Assembly: GCA_003427395.1 (NCBI GenBank)
Contig: BFEA01000364.1
Coordinates: forward strand, 880,806-920,452
Source of the DNA: Chara braunii
Lineage: Eukaryota > Streptophyta > Charophyceae > Charales > Characeae
DNA: 39,647 nucleotides
Reading direction: 5' to 3'
This document shows positions 1-10,945 of this stretch, one piece after another. Below the pieces are notes generated by a model. That model searched no databases. It had not been told where the DNA came from and saw only the letters and a list, made by a program, of their open reading frames with translations. The first letter of the stretch is position 1; every line of letters starts with the position of its first letter. The position numbers were made by a program, and so were the translations under genes.

Positions 1-321
1 TTTTTTTTTTTATTGATTGGTTGGATACTTCTGTTTTCGTGAATTTTTTGTATTCATTGATTGATTGATTGATTCATTCATTCATTCATTCATTCGATTG
101 GATTGGATTTTGATATCAAGATCGGATCTTGATATGAAGATCGGATCTTGATATCAAGATCGATTGGATGGAACCTATCGAGGTTTCGATTGGATCTTGA
201 TATCAAGATCCGATGGATCCGATCGAATCGACGCGACCTAAATCAAAATCCAATCCCATCAATTCGATTTGATACTTCCATTTTAGTAGGACATATGGTA
301 TTCGTAGAGGTAGGGGGAGGG

Positions 322-322
<1 letters not shown>

Positions 323-376
<54 letters not shown>
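323..376. repeat. (GA)n microsatellite, unit 1
   Basis: An uninterrupted GA dinucleotide run of about 54 bases. It is followed by an imperfect GGA-rich purine tract to about 470, so this is a long strand-asymmetric purine stretch. Equivalent tracts occur at the same place in the next units. Confidence 0.95.
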
Positions 377-381
<5 letters not shown>

Positions 382-1126
382 AAGGGCCGAGGAGGAGGAG
401 AGGGAGGAGGAAGAGGTAAGGGCCGAGGAGGAGGAGAAGGAGGAGGAGGAGGAGGAGGAGGAGGAAAAGGACGAGGAGGCGGTGATTGATGTCTCTGGCG
501 ACTCAGTTACCACCACCGCCTCAGGTACCACCATCGCCGAGGGCCATTCAATGCGAGCGGCCTTCGCCTCAGCTACCGCCTAAACGCGTCAGGTCATTCT
601 TTGTCATCGCGGCAGTCCATTGTGTGTGTGTGTGTGTGTTTGTTTGAATTTTTTTTCTGTTTTTTTAATCAAACACAATCAAATGTTTTCGTTTTTTTTT
701 TTATTGATTGATTGGATACTTCTGTTTTCGTGTATTTTTTGTATTCATTGATTGATTGATTCATTCATTCATTCATTCATTCATTCATTCATTCATTCAT
801 TCGATTGGATTGGATTTTGATATGATCAAGATCGGATCTTGATATCAAGATTGATTGGATGGAACCTATCGAGGTTTCGATTGGATCTTGATATCAAGAT
901 TCGATGGATCCGAGGGAATCGACTCGACCGAAATCAAAATCCAATCCGATCGATTCGATTTGATACTTCTGTTTTCGTTTATTTTTTTAATGAATGATTG
1001 ATTGATTGATTGTTTGATTGGTTGTTTGTTTGGTTGATTGATTGACTCATTGTTTGATCGACCCGGAGTCTCTGCTGCACTTCCATTTTAGTAGGAGATA
1101 TGGTATTCGTAGAGGTAGGGGGAGGG

Positions 1127-1128
<2 letters not shown>

Positions 1129-1185
<57 letters not shown>
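1129..1185. repeat. (GA)n microsatellite, unit 2
   Basis: An uninterrupted GA run of about 57 bases, followed by a GAGGAGG-type purine tract to about 1275. It corresponds to the tract at 323-376 in the preceding unit. Confidence 0.95.
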
Positions 1186-1189
<4 letters not shown>

Positions 1190-1352
1190 GGGGCGAGGCC
1201 GGCGAGGAGGAGGAGGAGGAGGAGGAGGAAGAGGTAAGGGCCGAGGAGGAGGAGGAGGAGGAGGATGAGGAGGAGGGTCATTCAATGCCAGCGGCCTTCG
1301 CCTCAGCTACCACCATCGCGACAGGCCATTTTGTGCCATCGCGGCAGGCCAT

Positions 1353-1439
<87 letters not shown>
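1353..1439. repeat. (GT)n microsatellite
   Basis: A GT/TG run of about 87 bases at the end of the second composite unit. The first unit has a short version at about 621-639. Long alternating purine-pyrimidine runs of this kind can adopt left-handed DNA. Confidence 0.95.
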
Positions 1440-1440
<1 letters not shown>

Positions 1441-1552
1441 CGAGCTTGAATGATTTTTTTTATAGTTTTTTTAATCAAATACAGTCAAATGTTTTTTTAT
1501 TTTTTTTATTGATTAATTGGATACATCTGTTTTCGTATATTTTATGTATTGA

Positions 1553-1620
1553 TTGATTGATTGATTGATTGATTGTCCGACTTTTTTTTTTTCCATTCAA
1601 TCAATCAATCAATCAATCAA
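1553..1620. repeat. Inverted repeat from opposed GATT and AATC tracts
   Basis: Positions 1553-1575 are a (TTGA)n run of 23 bases. Positions 1598-1620 are its exact reverse complement, (CAAT)n. The 22-base spacer contains a T run. The pair could extrude as a cruciform or fold as a 23-bp RNA hairpin. Elsewhere in the array GATT tracts are followed by CATT tracts, so the flip is specific to this unit. Confidence 0.85.
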
Positions 1621-2290
1621 CGATAAAAAAACATCCAATCGATTTAATCGGAATGGATTTTGATTCCGATTGAATTGAATCGATGGTTTCAATCGGATCT
1701 TGATATCAAGATCCGATCTATCCGATCAAATCGATTCGACCGAAAGAAAAATCCAATCCGATCGATTCGATTTGATACTTATGTTTTCGTTTATTTTTTT
1801 AATGAGCGATTGATTGATTGTTTGATTGATTGATTGTTTGATTGGTTGTTTGTTTGATTGGTTGTTTATTTTTTTTAATGAATGATTGATTGATTGTTTC
1901 GTTTGATACTTTTGTGTTCGTTCATTTTTTTATCGATTGATTGATTGTTTCGTTTGATACTTCTGTGTTCGTTCATTTTTTTATCGATTGATTGATTGAC
2001 TGTTTCATTGATTGATTGACTAATTGATTGATCGACCCGGAGTCTCTGCTGCACTTCCATTTTAGTACGAGATATGGTATTCGGATGAGATGATATGAAG
2101 ATCCGATCGAATTAATCGATTCGATGCAGTCGAAATCAAAATCCAGTCCGGTCGATTCGATTGGATACTTCTGTTTTCGTTAATTTTGTTTCTGAATAAA
2201 TGAATGAATGAATGATTTATCGATTGATTGGTTGATTGATTGATCGATTGATCGACTCGGAGTCTCCGGTTTCAGTAGGAGATATTAAGG

Positions 2291-2291
<1 letters not shown>

Positions 2292-2370
<79 letters not shown>

Positions 2371-2395
2371 GAAAGAGAGAGTGAGTGAGAGAGAT
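2292..2395. repeat. Long imperfect (GA)n tract
   Basis: A GA run with a few interruptions in its 3' half. It is followed by a GGA/GAGGAGG tract to about 2473 and then by another copy of the 18-bp GATC palindrome at 2501-2518. Confidence 0.92.
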
Positions 2396-2599
2396 GGAGG
2401 GAGGAAAGAGGCGAGGCCGGCGAGGAGAAGGAGGAGAAGGAGGAAGAGGCGGAGGAGGAGGAGGAGGAGGAGGATAGAATCGATATGACCGGATGGATCG
2501 GATCTTGATATCAAGATCCAACCGAATTACTCGACTCCATTGCATCTCGAAAGCAAGATCCAATCGGTTGGACACTTCAGTTTTCGTTTATTTTTTTGG

Positions 2600-3010
2600 C
2601 AGATTGATTGATTATTTTATCGGATCTTGATGGTCATATGTATGATGCGGTCTGATTTCCATGACAAGACATTGAATCGCACTGTGTGTCAGTGACACGA
2701 TGTATTGTCCCTTGTTTCGCGTTGTGAAAGGCGGAGCGTTGACGAAGACGAAGCGTCGATGAAGGCTACTGCATAACGCCACCCGGTTGTGTAACTGCAT
2801 CCCCCGACAACAGGCATCATGACATATCCGTTTCAGGACACCAGCACGACAGTTCTACTCAACAACACCCCATCCTGTATGTGGAGATGGCATCGAAAGG
2901 TAAGGTATGCGCCCGTTGTTTCTCCTCGGTGTCCCATTTCTGCATATCTATATTCGCACTTCAAAGGTCCGACAGCGGCTACACAGAGCCTCTACATGAC
3001 AATGTGTATA
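2600..3010. other. Spacer without recognisable gene
   Basis: Mixed-composition sequence between the microsatellite-rich field and the minisatellite field. Only short ORFs without recognisable motifs are present. I see no RNA gene or promoter. Confidence 0.5.
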
Positions 3011-3441
3011 TTTTTACTCTGATGGTCCGGCGTCCTCCAGGCGCTAGACCATCCCATGGTCCGTTGTTCTCGAGGCATCGCGGCGCTTACACAGTGATCA
3101 GAGGCAGACGTTACACGTAGCCTCCGATGGTCCATTTTTCTCGAGGCGTCGCAGAGGTTGCACAGCGATCACAGGCAGTGGTTGCACACAGCCTCCGATG
3201 GTCCGGCGTCCTGGAGGCGCCAGATCATCCCATGGTCCGGCGTCCTCAAGGGGCCAAACCATCCCATGGTCCGGCGTCCTCGAGGCGCCAGACCATCCCA
3301 TGGACCGTTTTCCTCGAGACGTCGCAGAGCTTGCACAACGACCACAGGCAGAGGTTGCACAGAGCCTCTGATGGGCGGGCGTCCTGGAGGCGTCGGACCA
3401 TCCCATGGTCTGGCGCCTCGAGAACACCGGACCACCAGAGG

Positions 3442-3557
3442 CTCTATGTACCGTCTGCCTGTGTTCACTGTGCTACCTCGGCGAGGTTGTTCTCGTGGTC
3501 CGTTGTTGTCGAGGCGTCGCCGAGGTTGCACAGTGAACACAGGCAAAGGTTACACAG
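3442..3557. repeat. Large inverted repeat, copy A
   Basis: The left arm at about 3442-3483 carries TGCCTGTGTTCACTGTGC, then ACCTCGGCGA. The right arm at about 3517-3557 carries the reverse complement, TCGCCGAGGTTGCACAG then TGAACACAGGC. The arms are about 40 bases with few mismatches, and the loop is about 34 bases. Confidence 0.75.
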
Positions 3558-3914
3558 TGTTTCCGATGGTCCAGCATCTTGGAGGCGCCGGACCATCCGA
3601 TGGTCCGGCGTCCCAGAGGCGGCAGACCATCCCATGGTCGGTTGTTCTCGAGGCGTCGCCGAGGTTGCACGGTGAACACAGGCAGACGTTACACAGAGCC
3701 TGCGATGGTCCGACGTCCTCGAGGCGCCAGACCATCCCATGGTCCGGCGTCCTAGAGGCGCCAGACCATCCTATGGTTTGTTGTTCTCAAGGCGTCGCCG
3801 AGGTTGCACAGTGATCACAGGCAGAGGTTGCACAGAGCCTCCGACGGTCCGGCGTCTTGGAGGCGTCGGACCATCCCATGGTCTGGCGCCTCGAGGACGC
3901 CGGACCATCGGAGG

Positions 3915-4029
3915 CTCTGTGTAACGTCTGTCTGTGTTCACTGTGCTACCTCGGCGAGGTTGTTCTCGTGGTCCGTTGTTCTTGTGGTGTCGCCGAGGTT
4001 GCACAGTGAACACAGGCAGAGGTCACACA
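3915..4029. repeat. Large inverted repeat, copy B
   Basis: Same architecture as the inverted repeat at 3442-3557. The left arm is at about 3915-3958 and the right arm at about 3990-4029. The loop again carries TTGTTCTCGTGGTCCG. Confidence 0.75.
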
Positions 4030-4457
4030 GTGTTTCTGATGGTCCGGCGTCTTGGAGGCGCCAGACCATCCCATGGTCCGTTGTTCTCGAGGCGTCGCCG
4101 AGGTTGCACGGTGATCACAGGCAGACGTTACACAAAGCCTCTAAAGGTCCGGAGTCCTCGAGGCGCCAGACCATCCCATGGTCCAGCGTCCTAGAGGCGC
4201 GAGACCATCCCATGGTCCGGGGTCCTAGAGGCGCCAGACCATCCCATGGTTCATTGTTCTCGAGGCGTCGCCGAGGTTGCACAGTGAACACAGGCGGAGG
4301 TTGCACAGTGCTTCCGATGGTCCGTCAGAGGTTGCAGAGGTTGCAGAGTGAACACAGGCCGAGGTCGCCGAGGTTGCACAGTGAACACACGCCGAGGTTG
4401 CAAAGTGAACACAGGCAGAGGTTGCACAGTGCCGCCAAGACACCGGACCATCGGAGG

Positions 4458-4572
4458 CTCTGTGTAACGTATGCGTGTGTTCACTGTGCTACCTCGGCGA
4501 GGTTGTTCTCGTGGTCCGTTGTTCCCGTGGCGTCGCCGAGGTTGCACTGTGAACACAGGCAGAGGTTACACA
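4458..4572. repeat. Large inverted repeat, copy C
   Basis: Third copy of the same stem-loop architecture. The left arm is at about 4458-4500 and the right arm at about 4532-4572. Confidence 0.75.
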
Positions 4573-4909
4573 CTGTTTCTGATGGTCCGGCGTCTTGGAG
4601 GCGCCAGACCATCCCATGGTCCGTTGCTCTCGAGGCGTCGCCAAGGTTGCATGGTGATTACAGGCAGACGTTACACAGAGCCTCCGATGGTCCGGCGTCT
4701 TGGAGGCGCCAGACCATCCGATGGTCCGGCGTTCCGGAGGCGGCAGACCGCCCCATGGTCCGCCGTCATAGAGGCGCCAGACCATCCCTGTGATCACAGG
4801 CAGAGGTTGCACAGTGATCACAGGCAGAGGTTACACAGAGCCTCCGATGGTCCGACGTCCTCGAGGCATCAGACCATCCCATGGTCCGGCGTCCTCAAGG
4901 CGCCAGACC

Positions 4910-6900
4910 ATCCTCCCTCCTTCTTCTGTCCTTCCTCTCCCTCTTCTTCTCCCGATACTGTGAGAGAGATTACAGACACAGGTTGCAAAGGGTCTGCCGC
5001 CTCGTCGCCGAGGTTGCAAAGTGAGAGAGATTACAGGCAAAGGTTAGGCAATGGGACAGATTACAGGCAGAGGTTATACCAAGATTACAGGCAGAGGTTA
5101 CATGCATCGTCGAGGTCACACAGTGCATGAGATTGCTGGCATAGGTTTTGCAGACCCTCCGATGGTCCGGCGTCGTCGAGGCGCCAGACCATCGGAGGGC
5201 CCGGAGTCACCAGACCCTCCTCCTTCCTTCTTCCTTTCCTTCCTCTTCCTCTTCTTCCCCGGATACTGTGAGAGAGAATACAAGCACACGTTGCACAATG
5301 CAAGAGATTGTTGGCAGAGGTTGGACAGTGGGAGAGACTACAGGCAGATGTTATACCGAGAGACAAAGGTCACACAGGGCCTCCCGCCTCGTCGTCGAGG
5401 TCACACAACGCGTGAGATTGCTTGCAGAGGTTTTGCAGACCCTCCTCCCTCCTCCCTCCTTCTTCCTTGCCTTCCTCTTCCTCTTCTTCTCTGGACACTG
5501 TGAGAGAGATTACAAGCACAGGTTACACAGGGCCTGCCACCATGTCGTCGAGGTTACACAGTGTCTGCGCAGGTTGGGATGCTTAGATGAATCTTCACCT
5601 AACGTTTGTTGGCAGAGGTTTCACAGTGCGAGAGATTGGTGGCAGAGGTTACACAGTGAGAGAGATTACGGGCAGAGGTTAGACAGTGGGAGAGACTACA
5701 GGCAGAGGTTATACCAAGATTACAGGCAGAGGTTACACAGGGCCTGCCGCCTCGTCGTCGAGGTTACACATTGCTCAGATAATACTGCCAGCGGTTATTC
5801 GGATATTACTGGTAGCGGTTACATAGGGCCTGGTGCCACGTCATCGAGATTAACACTACGAGAGATTGCTGGCAGAGGTTATACAGACCCTCCGATGGTC
5901 CGGCGTCGTCGAGGCGCCAGACCATCAGAGGGCTCGGCGTCACCACACCCTCCTCCCTCCTTCTTCCTTGCCTTCCTCTTCCTCTTCTTCTCTGGATACT
6001 GTGAGAGAGATTACAAGCACAGGTTACACAGGGTCTGCCGCCTCCTCGTCGATGTTACACACGTCATCGAGGTCACACAGTACGTGAGATTGCTGGCAGA
6101 GGTTTTGTAGACCGTCCGATGGTCCGGCGTCGTCGAGGCGCCAGACCATCGGAGGGCCCGGAGCCACCAGACCCCCCTCCTTCCTTCTTCCTTTCCTTCC
6201 TCTTCCTCTTATTCTTCGGATACTGTGAGAGAGAATACAAACACACGTTGCACAGTGCGAGATTATAAGCAGATGTTATACCGAGATTACTGGCAAGGGT
6301 CACACAGGGCCTGCCGCCTCGTCGTCGAGGTTACACAGTGAGAGAGATTACAGGCTGAGGTTAGACAGTGGGAGAGATTACAGGCAGAGGTTGCTCAGAT
6401 AATGCCAGCGGTTACTCGGATATTACTGGCAGCCGTTACACAGGGCCTGGCGCCACGTCGTCGAGGTTACACACTACGAGAGATTGCTGGCAGAGCTTAT
6501 ACAGACCCTCCGATGGTCCGGCGTCGTCGAGGCGCCAGACCACCGGAGGGTCCGGCGTCACCAGACCCCTCTCCTTCCTTCTTCCTTGCCTTCCTCTTCC
6601 TCTTCTTCTCTGGATACTGTGAGAGAGATTACAAGCACAGGTTATGCAAGGCCTGCCGCCTCGTCGTTGAGGTTGCACATTCAGAGAGATTACAGGCAGA
6701 GCTTACACAGCGATTACATGCAGAGGTTAGACAGTGGAAGAGATTACAGGCAGAGGTTGTACCGAGATTACAGGCAGAGGTTGTACCGAGATTACAGGCA
6801 GAGGTTACACAGATATTACAGGTAGAGGTTACTCATATATTACGGACAACGGTTACAAAAGGCCTACCGCCACGTCGTCGAGGTTACACAGTGTCTGCGG
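4910..6900. repeat. Second minisatellite field with CT-rich blocks
   Basis: A repeated composite is visible. It has a CCTTCCTTCTTCC-type pyrimidine block (about 4915, 5218, 5445, 5950, 6175, 6568), then GATACTGTGAGAGAGATTAC, iterated GATTACAGGCAGAGGTT modules, a CGTCGTCGAGGTTACACAG phrase, and a hairpin of GATGGTCCGGCG facing CGCCAGACCATC. It shares modules with the field to its left, so the two evolved from common units. Open frames across it (for example 5148-6110) are repeat translations. Confidence 0.82.
5156..5198. repeat. Hairpin module with 17-bp stem (first of four)
   Basis: CCTCCGATGGTCCGGCG faces CGCCAGACCATCGGAGG across a 9-base loop. One position is a mismatch on DNA and a wobble on RNA. 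The same module recurs at about 5889-5930, 6112-6157 and 6506-6549 with small differences. Confidence 0.75.
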
Positions 6901-6963
6901 AGGTTGGGATGCTTAGATGAATCTTCAACTAACATTTGTTTCCGTGTATTACGTCGGTGTCGA

Positions 6964-9096
6964 ATGCGGTGTTATGCAGCTGCTTGCTCGTTAGGGGTCT
7001 CTACGCCGAAGGTTGTCAGAAGAGCGGTCACGTTCCAAGAGAAGTATTGGGCAATCGATTGGCACCTCGGTATGAAGGTCCCCTGTTGCAGGCCATGCAT
7101 TTTCTTGCGGGATGAGAGTGACAGTTACTACCTATGCGGGGGTATCAAGACGTACTCGTTTGATAAGAACATGCCTGACGAGGAGTACATGAGATTCCAT
7201 TTGACGACGTGTTTCGACAGCGATGGTCACGAGGTGCCTGGCAACAACAAGCTCGTGTCTCTCCAAGTCGACAAGTTCCAAGGTTACGGCATCCGCGCTG
7301 CATCAATGCCTCCGTTCGACAAGTCCAAGAAGAAGGATGCGTCGCAGATGGTGGTGCTCAGACCGTTCGAGTTCCTCAAACGCGTTAATTGCTATAAGGT
7401 GTCGAACCATATCGTGACGATTGACAACAACCTGCAGTTGTCAAATCCCTTTCTGTCCGTCGACTGTGATCTTGAAGACTTCGCAGACATGGTGCGACGT
7501 CACAAACTCCAGGCGATGGGCCAAGGCTTTTTGCGAACTACCGTCTCTGTGAGCTCGCCAAAGGCGGTGGGCAAGAGTTGTGGGGAGCCGAAAACATCCG
7601 CCCGTATGAGCAAAAGTGGGGCCGCATCGACACAGGCCAAGAGCGTGAGCAAGTCAGCTTCTCTGCTCCAACCGAAGGGTGTGTCTGCGACGCAGGCACC
7701 ATCACATGTAGAATATGCGGCACGCATTTCTTTGACTCCGCCTGGTGGGGCCACTGACCATAAGGATGACGACGAAAACACAGAGAAGGACTTGCGCTTC
7801 TTCAACTCAGACGGTGGGCGGTGGCCCGATGGCAATGCTGCGAAAGACACGGAAGGGGACGAAGACGAACAGCGGTTCCGCGACGGTGCACACGATGAAG
7901 AGGGAAGCTTGGAGGATGGCTTCGCCGGAGGTGATGGTAATGAAGGCCAAGAGGATGGTGGGCACGAAGGCGATGGGAGTGAAGAAGAAGAAAATGAGGA
8001 TGCAAGTGACGAGGACGCCGCAGAACGGGAAGACAATTACGAAGGGGGGAACGAAGGAGATGAGGGTGGGGCGGACGACGACGACGACGGGAATAGAGGG
8101 TCGCAGAAAAGGCGGGAACAGTCTTCCCGTGACACTAGTCATGATGGTCCGGCAGAAGATGACGATGTGCTGCATGGCACACATAGGTCTATGTGCATGC
8201 ACAAGAGGAAAATAAGATGTGGGAAAGCAGAGGAAGAGAAGCGGAGACAAGCTAAGCTCATCAGCCTACAGGCCTCAAAGGAGGCTTACAAGGGATCCTT
8301 AGAGACGCAATCCGCTAAACCAGCAAAGGAAAAGCGTGAACGCACTCGATCTTCCCAGAGGCCGAAAAAGAAAGCAACGGTCGATGAGAGAAAGGAAGTG
8401 GCGGACTCTATGGACGAAGCGGCGGGGGTCGACCCGAGACATACGGCGTCAAAGCTTGGAGAGTTGACCAACGACACTATCGACACCACGAAATGTTTTT
8501 TCCTGGAATACGACGAGGACGACAATGCGATAGATCGGCCTACCCGAGTTTTCGTTGATGTAGTCAAAATACTGCCCAACCCTTCGGAAGGCGTGCAATA
8601 CAACCACAGGCCGTTGAACGAGATGTTGGTCACCTCTATCAGGGACGCAATGGAACACCCCGAAAAGCAGAAGGAGTGGGATAGAAACACCTAGATTTTT
8701 GCTCCTATCGTTGAAGTGGAGAAGGATGGCTGGAAGCGGCGGGAACATGTGAAGCCGGAGGACTGGGATGATGACAAGGTTGTCTCCTACCATTGGTACA
8801 TAGTGGCCGGCCAACATACAGCGGAGGCAGCAAATAGGCTGGTCGCTGCAAAATCGTCTGCTGCACACAAGTGGGACGCGCATTCTTGGAAGGCGCGGGT
8901 TGTCTATTTTGACGACGACCATTTGGAGGGGTATGCGTACATCTCCACGTTTGACAACACCAGGGAGACACGTGCTATCCAGTCGTCGTTTCGAATGGCT
9001 GTGACTGCTATAAGAGGACTCTGGCAGAGTATGAAAGAGCCAAAAGGTGATTGGCATCAAACAAAAAATGGTGGAAGAGAGGACAACACAGCGTGA
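6964..9096 (+). pseudogene. Gene A, N-terminal part: unknown domain, acidic linker, ParB-like segment
   Basis: The frame opens inside the satellite field; the first in-frame ATG is at 6964. The first ~175 codons look globular and carry a cysteine pair region (CCRPC) that I do not recognise. Codons ~180-470 are low complexity, first Ser/Ala-rich, then strongly acidic (GDGNEGQEDGG, DDDDDG), then basic and lysine-rich. From about 8530 the frame resembles ParB/sulfiredoxin-like N-terminal domains: a VxILPNP opening, a SIRDAM helix, then IVAGQHTAEAA (8800-8832) where ParB has a G-[ED]-R/H-R box, and STFDNTRE near 8950 where ParB has its EN-x-R box. A TAG at 8692 interrupts this segment and the frame ends with TGA at 9094. 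The ParB link is my motif reading only. The sequence after 9068 continues the gene in another frame. Confidence 0.5.
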
Positions 9097-10945
9097 CCAA
9101 TATCAGGAGTTTGTACGGAAAGCTATACAGATGACTCCTGACACCTCGCTCTAGAACCAGTCGTTGGGAAAAAGATTTGTGAGGAATTGGTCAAACCTTT
9201 TGAGGCCCTACATGTGTCTTGCTGCGAGCGGCAGGGTTGTGTGGAATCTGGTTAAGAAGTTCTTTGACAAATGGTAAAAAGGCGAACTGCCAGGGCAGGA
9301 CGACGTGAGACCAGTGGATCGGGAAGGGAAAGCAGGTGAGGCAACAGGACCATGCCCTGCAACGAAGACGGTCAAAGGCAAAAAAGTGTTGGTGCACTAT
9401 GTCCATTCCAACAAGAGCTCACCGGGTTTCTATGTTTGCATCAATGATCCCCCCGCGAGCACATGGAAGGTGTTTGGTGATTTCACATCAAGGGAGAAGG
9501 AGATGAACCTCGAGAAAATACTTGCGGGACACGTTGTCGTCACGAGCGGAAGGGCATTTGTGAAAAAACTGATGAACATGCAAGACCTGTACGTGGAGGT
9601 GAAAATGGAGAAATATATGGTTCGCATGTTTAACTATGTCCTCTTCAAGATAGAGCAAAGGTTGGAGTGAAAGTGTAATGACAAGTTCTTCATTGGCTAC
9701 GAGACCATAATGAGGCGGTTTGCACCACGAGGGTTGACGACAGAGAAATGGGAAGAAACCAAGTCCAATATCGTAGCAGAGAAGACTATCGATGTCCCGA
9801 AACGATTGGGCGGCGTGGATGAGGCAAAACTAGGAAAAGAAAATGTCGGGGGGTACAAGGTGACGACTGCAATATATATGGAGTGTCCGTACTTTCTCAA
9901 GTTTTTCGTGCATGAGATTCTTGGCGCAGTTGAGCAATTGAGGGACGAGCTGAGACGGATCAGCTCAAATGCTCAACACATAATGTGGGACAAACGCAAA
10001 GATCACACGACGTATCTTCCTGTCTGCATCACACCTATGGATGCACTGCACCCGGCAGAAGATTTGACTCGTGTTGTGAGAAAGCTGAGTTGTCACCTTG
10101 CAGTATTGGACTTGGCTCCGTTGAAGAATCTCGACGCATGAAGCGAGCAAAGGTTTCACGAGCTCCGCCAAATGATGACGGTGTTGTGCGGGTCGCATTG
10201 GGCGCTAATCATATTCAGCGCATTGAAAGTCGAGGAAACGGTGATGAGGAACATCTTCAGGTGGAATGGTGTGAGAGTTCTTCTAGGGCGTTGGCGTCGT
10301 TATAGCGAAGCAGCATCATCCTGCGCCCAAGTTGGCAACCTTTCGTTGAGAGGGCGCGACTCCATGACCATTGTGCTGCACGATACAGACAACGACTTGA
10401 AAAAGGTCACGGTCGCAAAGCCTCGTGCGAACACTCTCTTCGACACGCATTACGTGAAGGAGTTATTTGTACGATGTACAAAAGAGGCAATCCGCGTGCG
10501 AAGCAATAGCGAACCTGTGTACGGGATATGGTAGAGGGAACGTGCAAAGATGAAAGACTTGTGCACTTGGTTTTCGAGGGAAGGAGAAGGTGTTCTGTTA
10601 CTGGGCAACGTTCAGGCAGGAACAACGTGGGACTTGCTGCGCTCAAGACGCCATGTCGTCGCATGTGATGGTTCCTCAAACCTGATGGAGTACTCCACTT
10701 TGTTTATCGATCTCTACGTTCACAATCCGGATAACAGGTGTCACTGTGAACGTCCGAAACCTCAACATCGTGCAGACCGAGACATGTTCCTGAAACTCGG
10801 CAAGAAGAGGGACTCTCTGTGGAGCTATCTTTTCAGAATCTGCAATGCACTCGCAACACCAACAGATGCAGATTATCTGCACCGTAAGGTGATAGCGATC
10901 CAGCATCTACAAAGGATATCACAACGCCAAACGCGGTGCAATTGA
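9068..10945 (+). pseudogene. Gene A, middle part: possible methyltransferase-like segment
   Basis: One frame from 9068 continues gene A after a single frameshift near 9060. It is cut by TAG 9152, TAA 9275, TGA 9668, TGA 10139, TAG 10532 and TGA 10943. Between the stops the protein is well mixed and globular, unlike the repeat fields. At 10589-10630 the frame reads GVLLLGNVQAGTTW, followed by an LLRSRRHVVACD stretch. This resembles the SAM-binding motif of beta-class N6-adenine/N4-cytosine DNA methylases (FxGxGTT, then a strand ending in an acidic residue). A catalytic DPPY-like motif is not clear; the best candidate is VLDLAP near 10108. The order of motifs would fit the beta class. The assignment is weak, and the copy cannot be active as it stands. 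Confidence 0.4.

Larger units (their letters stand above)
1..2600. repeat. Tandem 0.7-0.8 kb satellite-like units rich in microsatellites
   Basis: Three to four degenerate copies of one composite unit are visible. Each starts with a T-rich run and a GATTGGATACTTCTG-like phrase (about 12, 700, 1510), followed by GATT/CATT tetranucleotides, GATC-rich palindromes, a phrase ending TTTTAGTAGGAGATATGG (about 285, 1090, 2060), a GA tract, a GGA-rich tract and a GT tract. Copies differ mainly in tract length. The short ORFs here are translations of dinucleotide or trinucleotide repeats and are not genes. I see no promoter or RNA gene. Confidence 0.85.
3010..4915. repeat. Minisatellite field with inverted modules (GGTCCGGCGTC family)
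   Basis: Short modules recur dozens of times: GATGGTCCGGCGTC, GAGGCGCCAGACCATC, CCCATGGTCCG, TCGAGGCGTCGCCGAGG, GTTGCACAGTGAACACAGGC and AGAGGTTACACAGAGCC. Many neighbours are in opposite orientation, so the field is full of potential stem-loops. Longer blocks also recur at about 470-540 bp. Long open frames cross it (for example 3804-4793, 329 codons), but in several frames and both strands, as expected when a stop-poor repeat is iterated. I do not call genes here. Confidence 0.85.

Noticed and set aside
3804-4793. A 329-codon open frame on the plus strand in the minisatellite
   Set aside because: It is a translation of the repeat modules, with overlapping open frames on both strands and no domain. 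A stop-poor repeat unit explains it.
5148-6110. A 320-codon open frame in the second minisatellite
   Set aside because: Same reason: it repeats the same peptide modules and changes phase freely with the repeat.
6904-6963. An upstream non-ATG start for gene A
   Set aside because: The segment belongs to the satellite sequence, being duplicated near 5572. The first in-frame ATG is at 6964.
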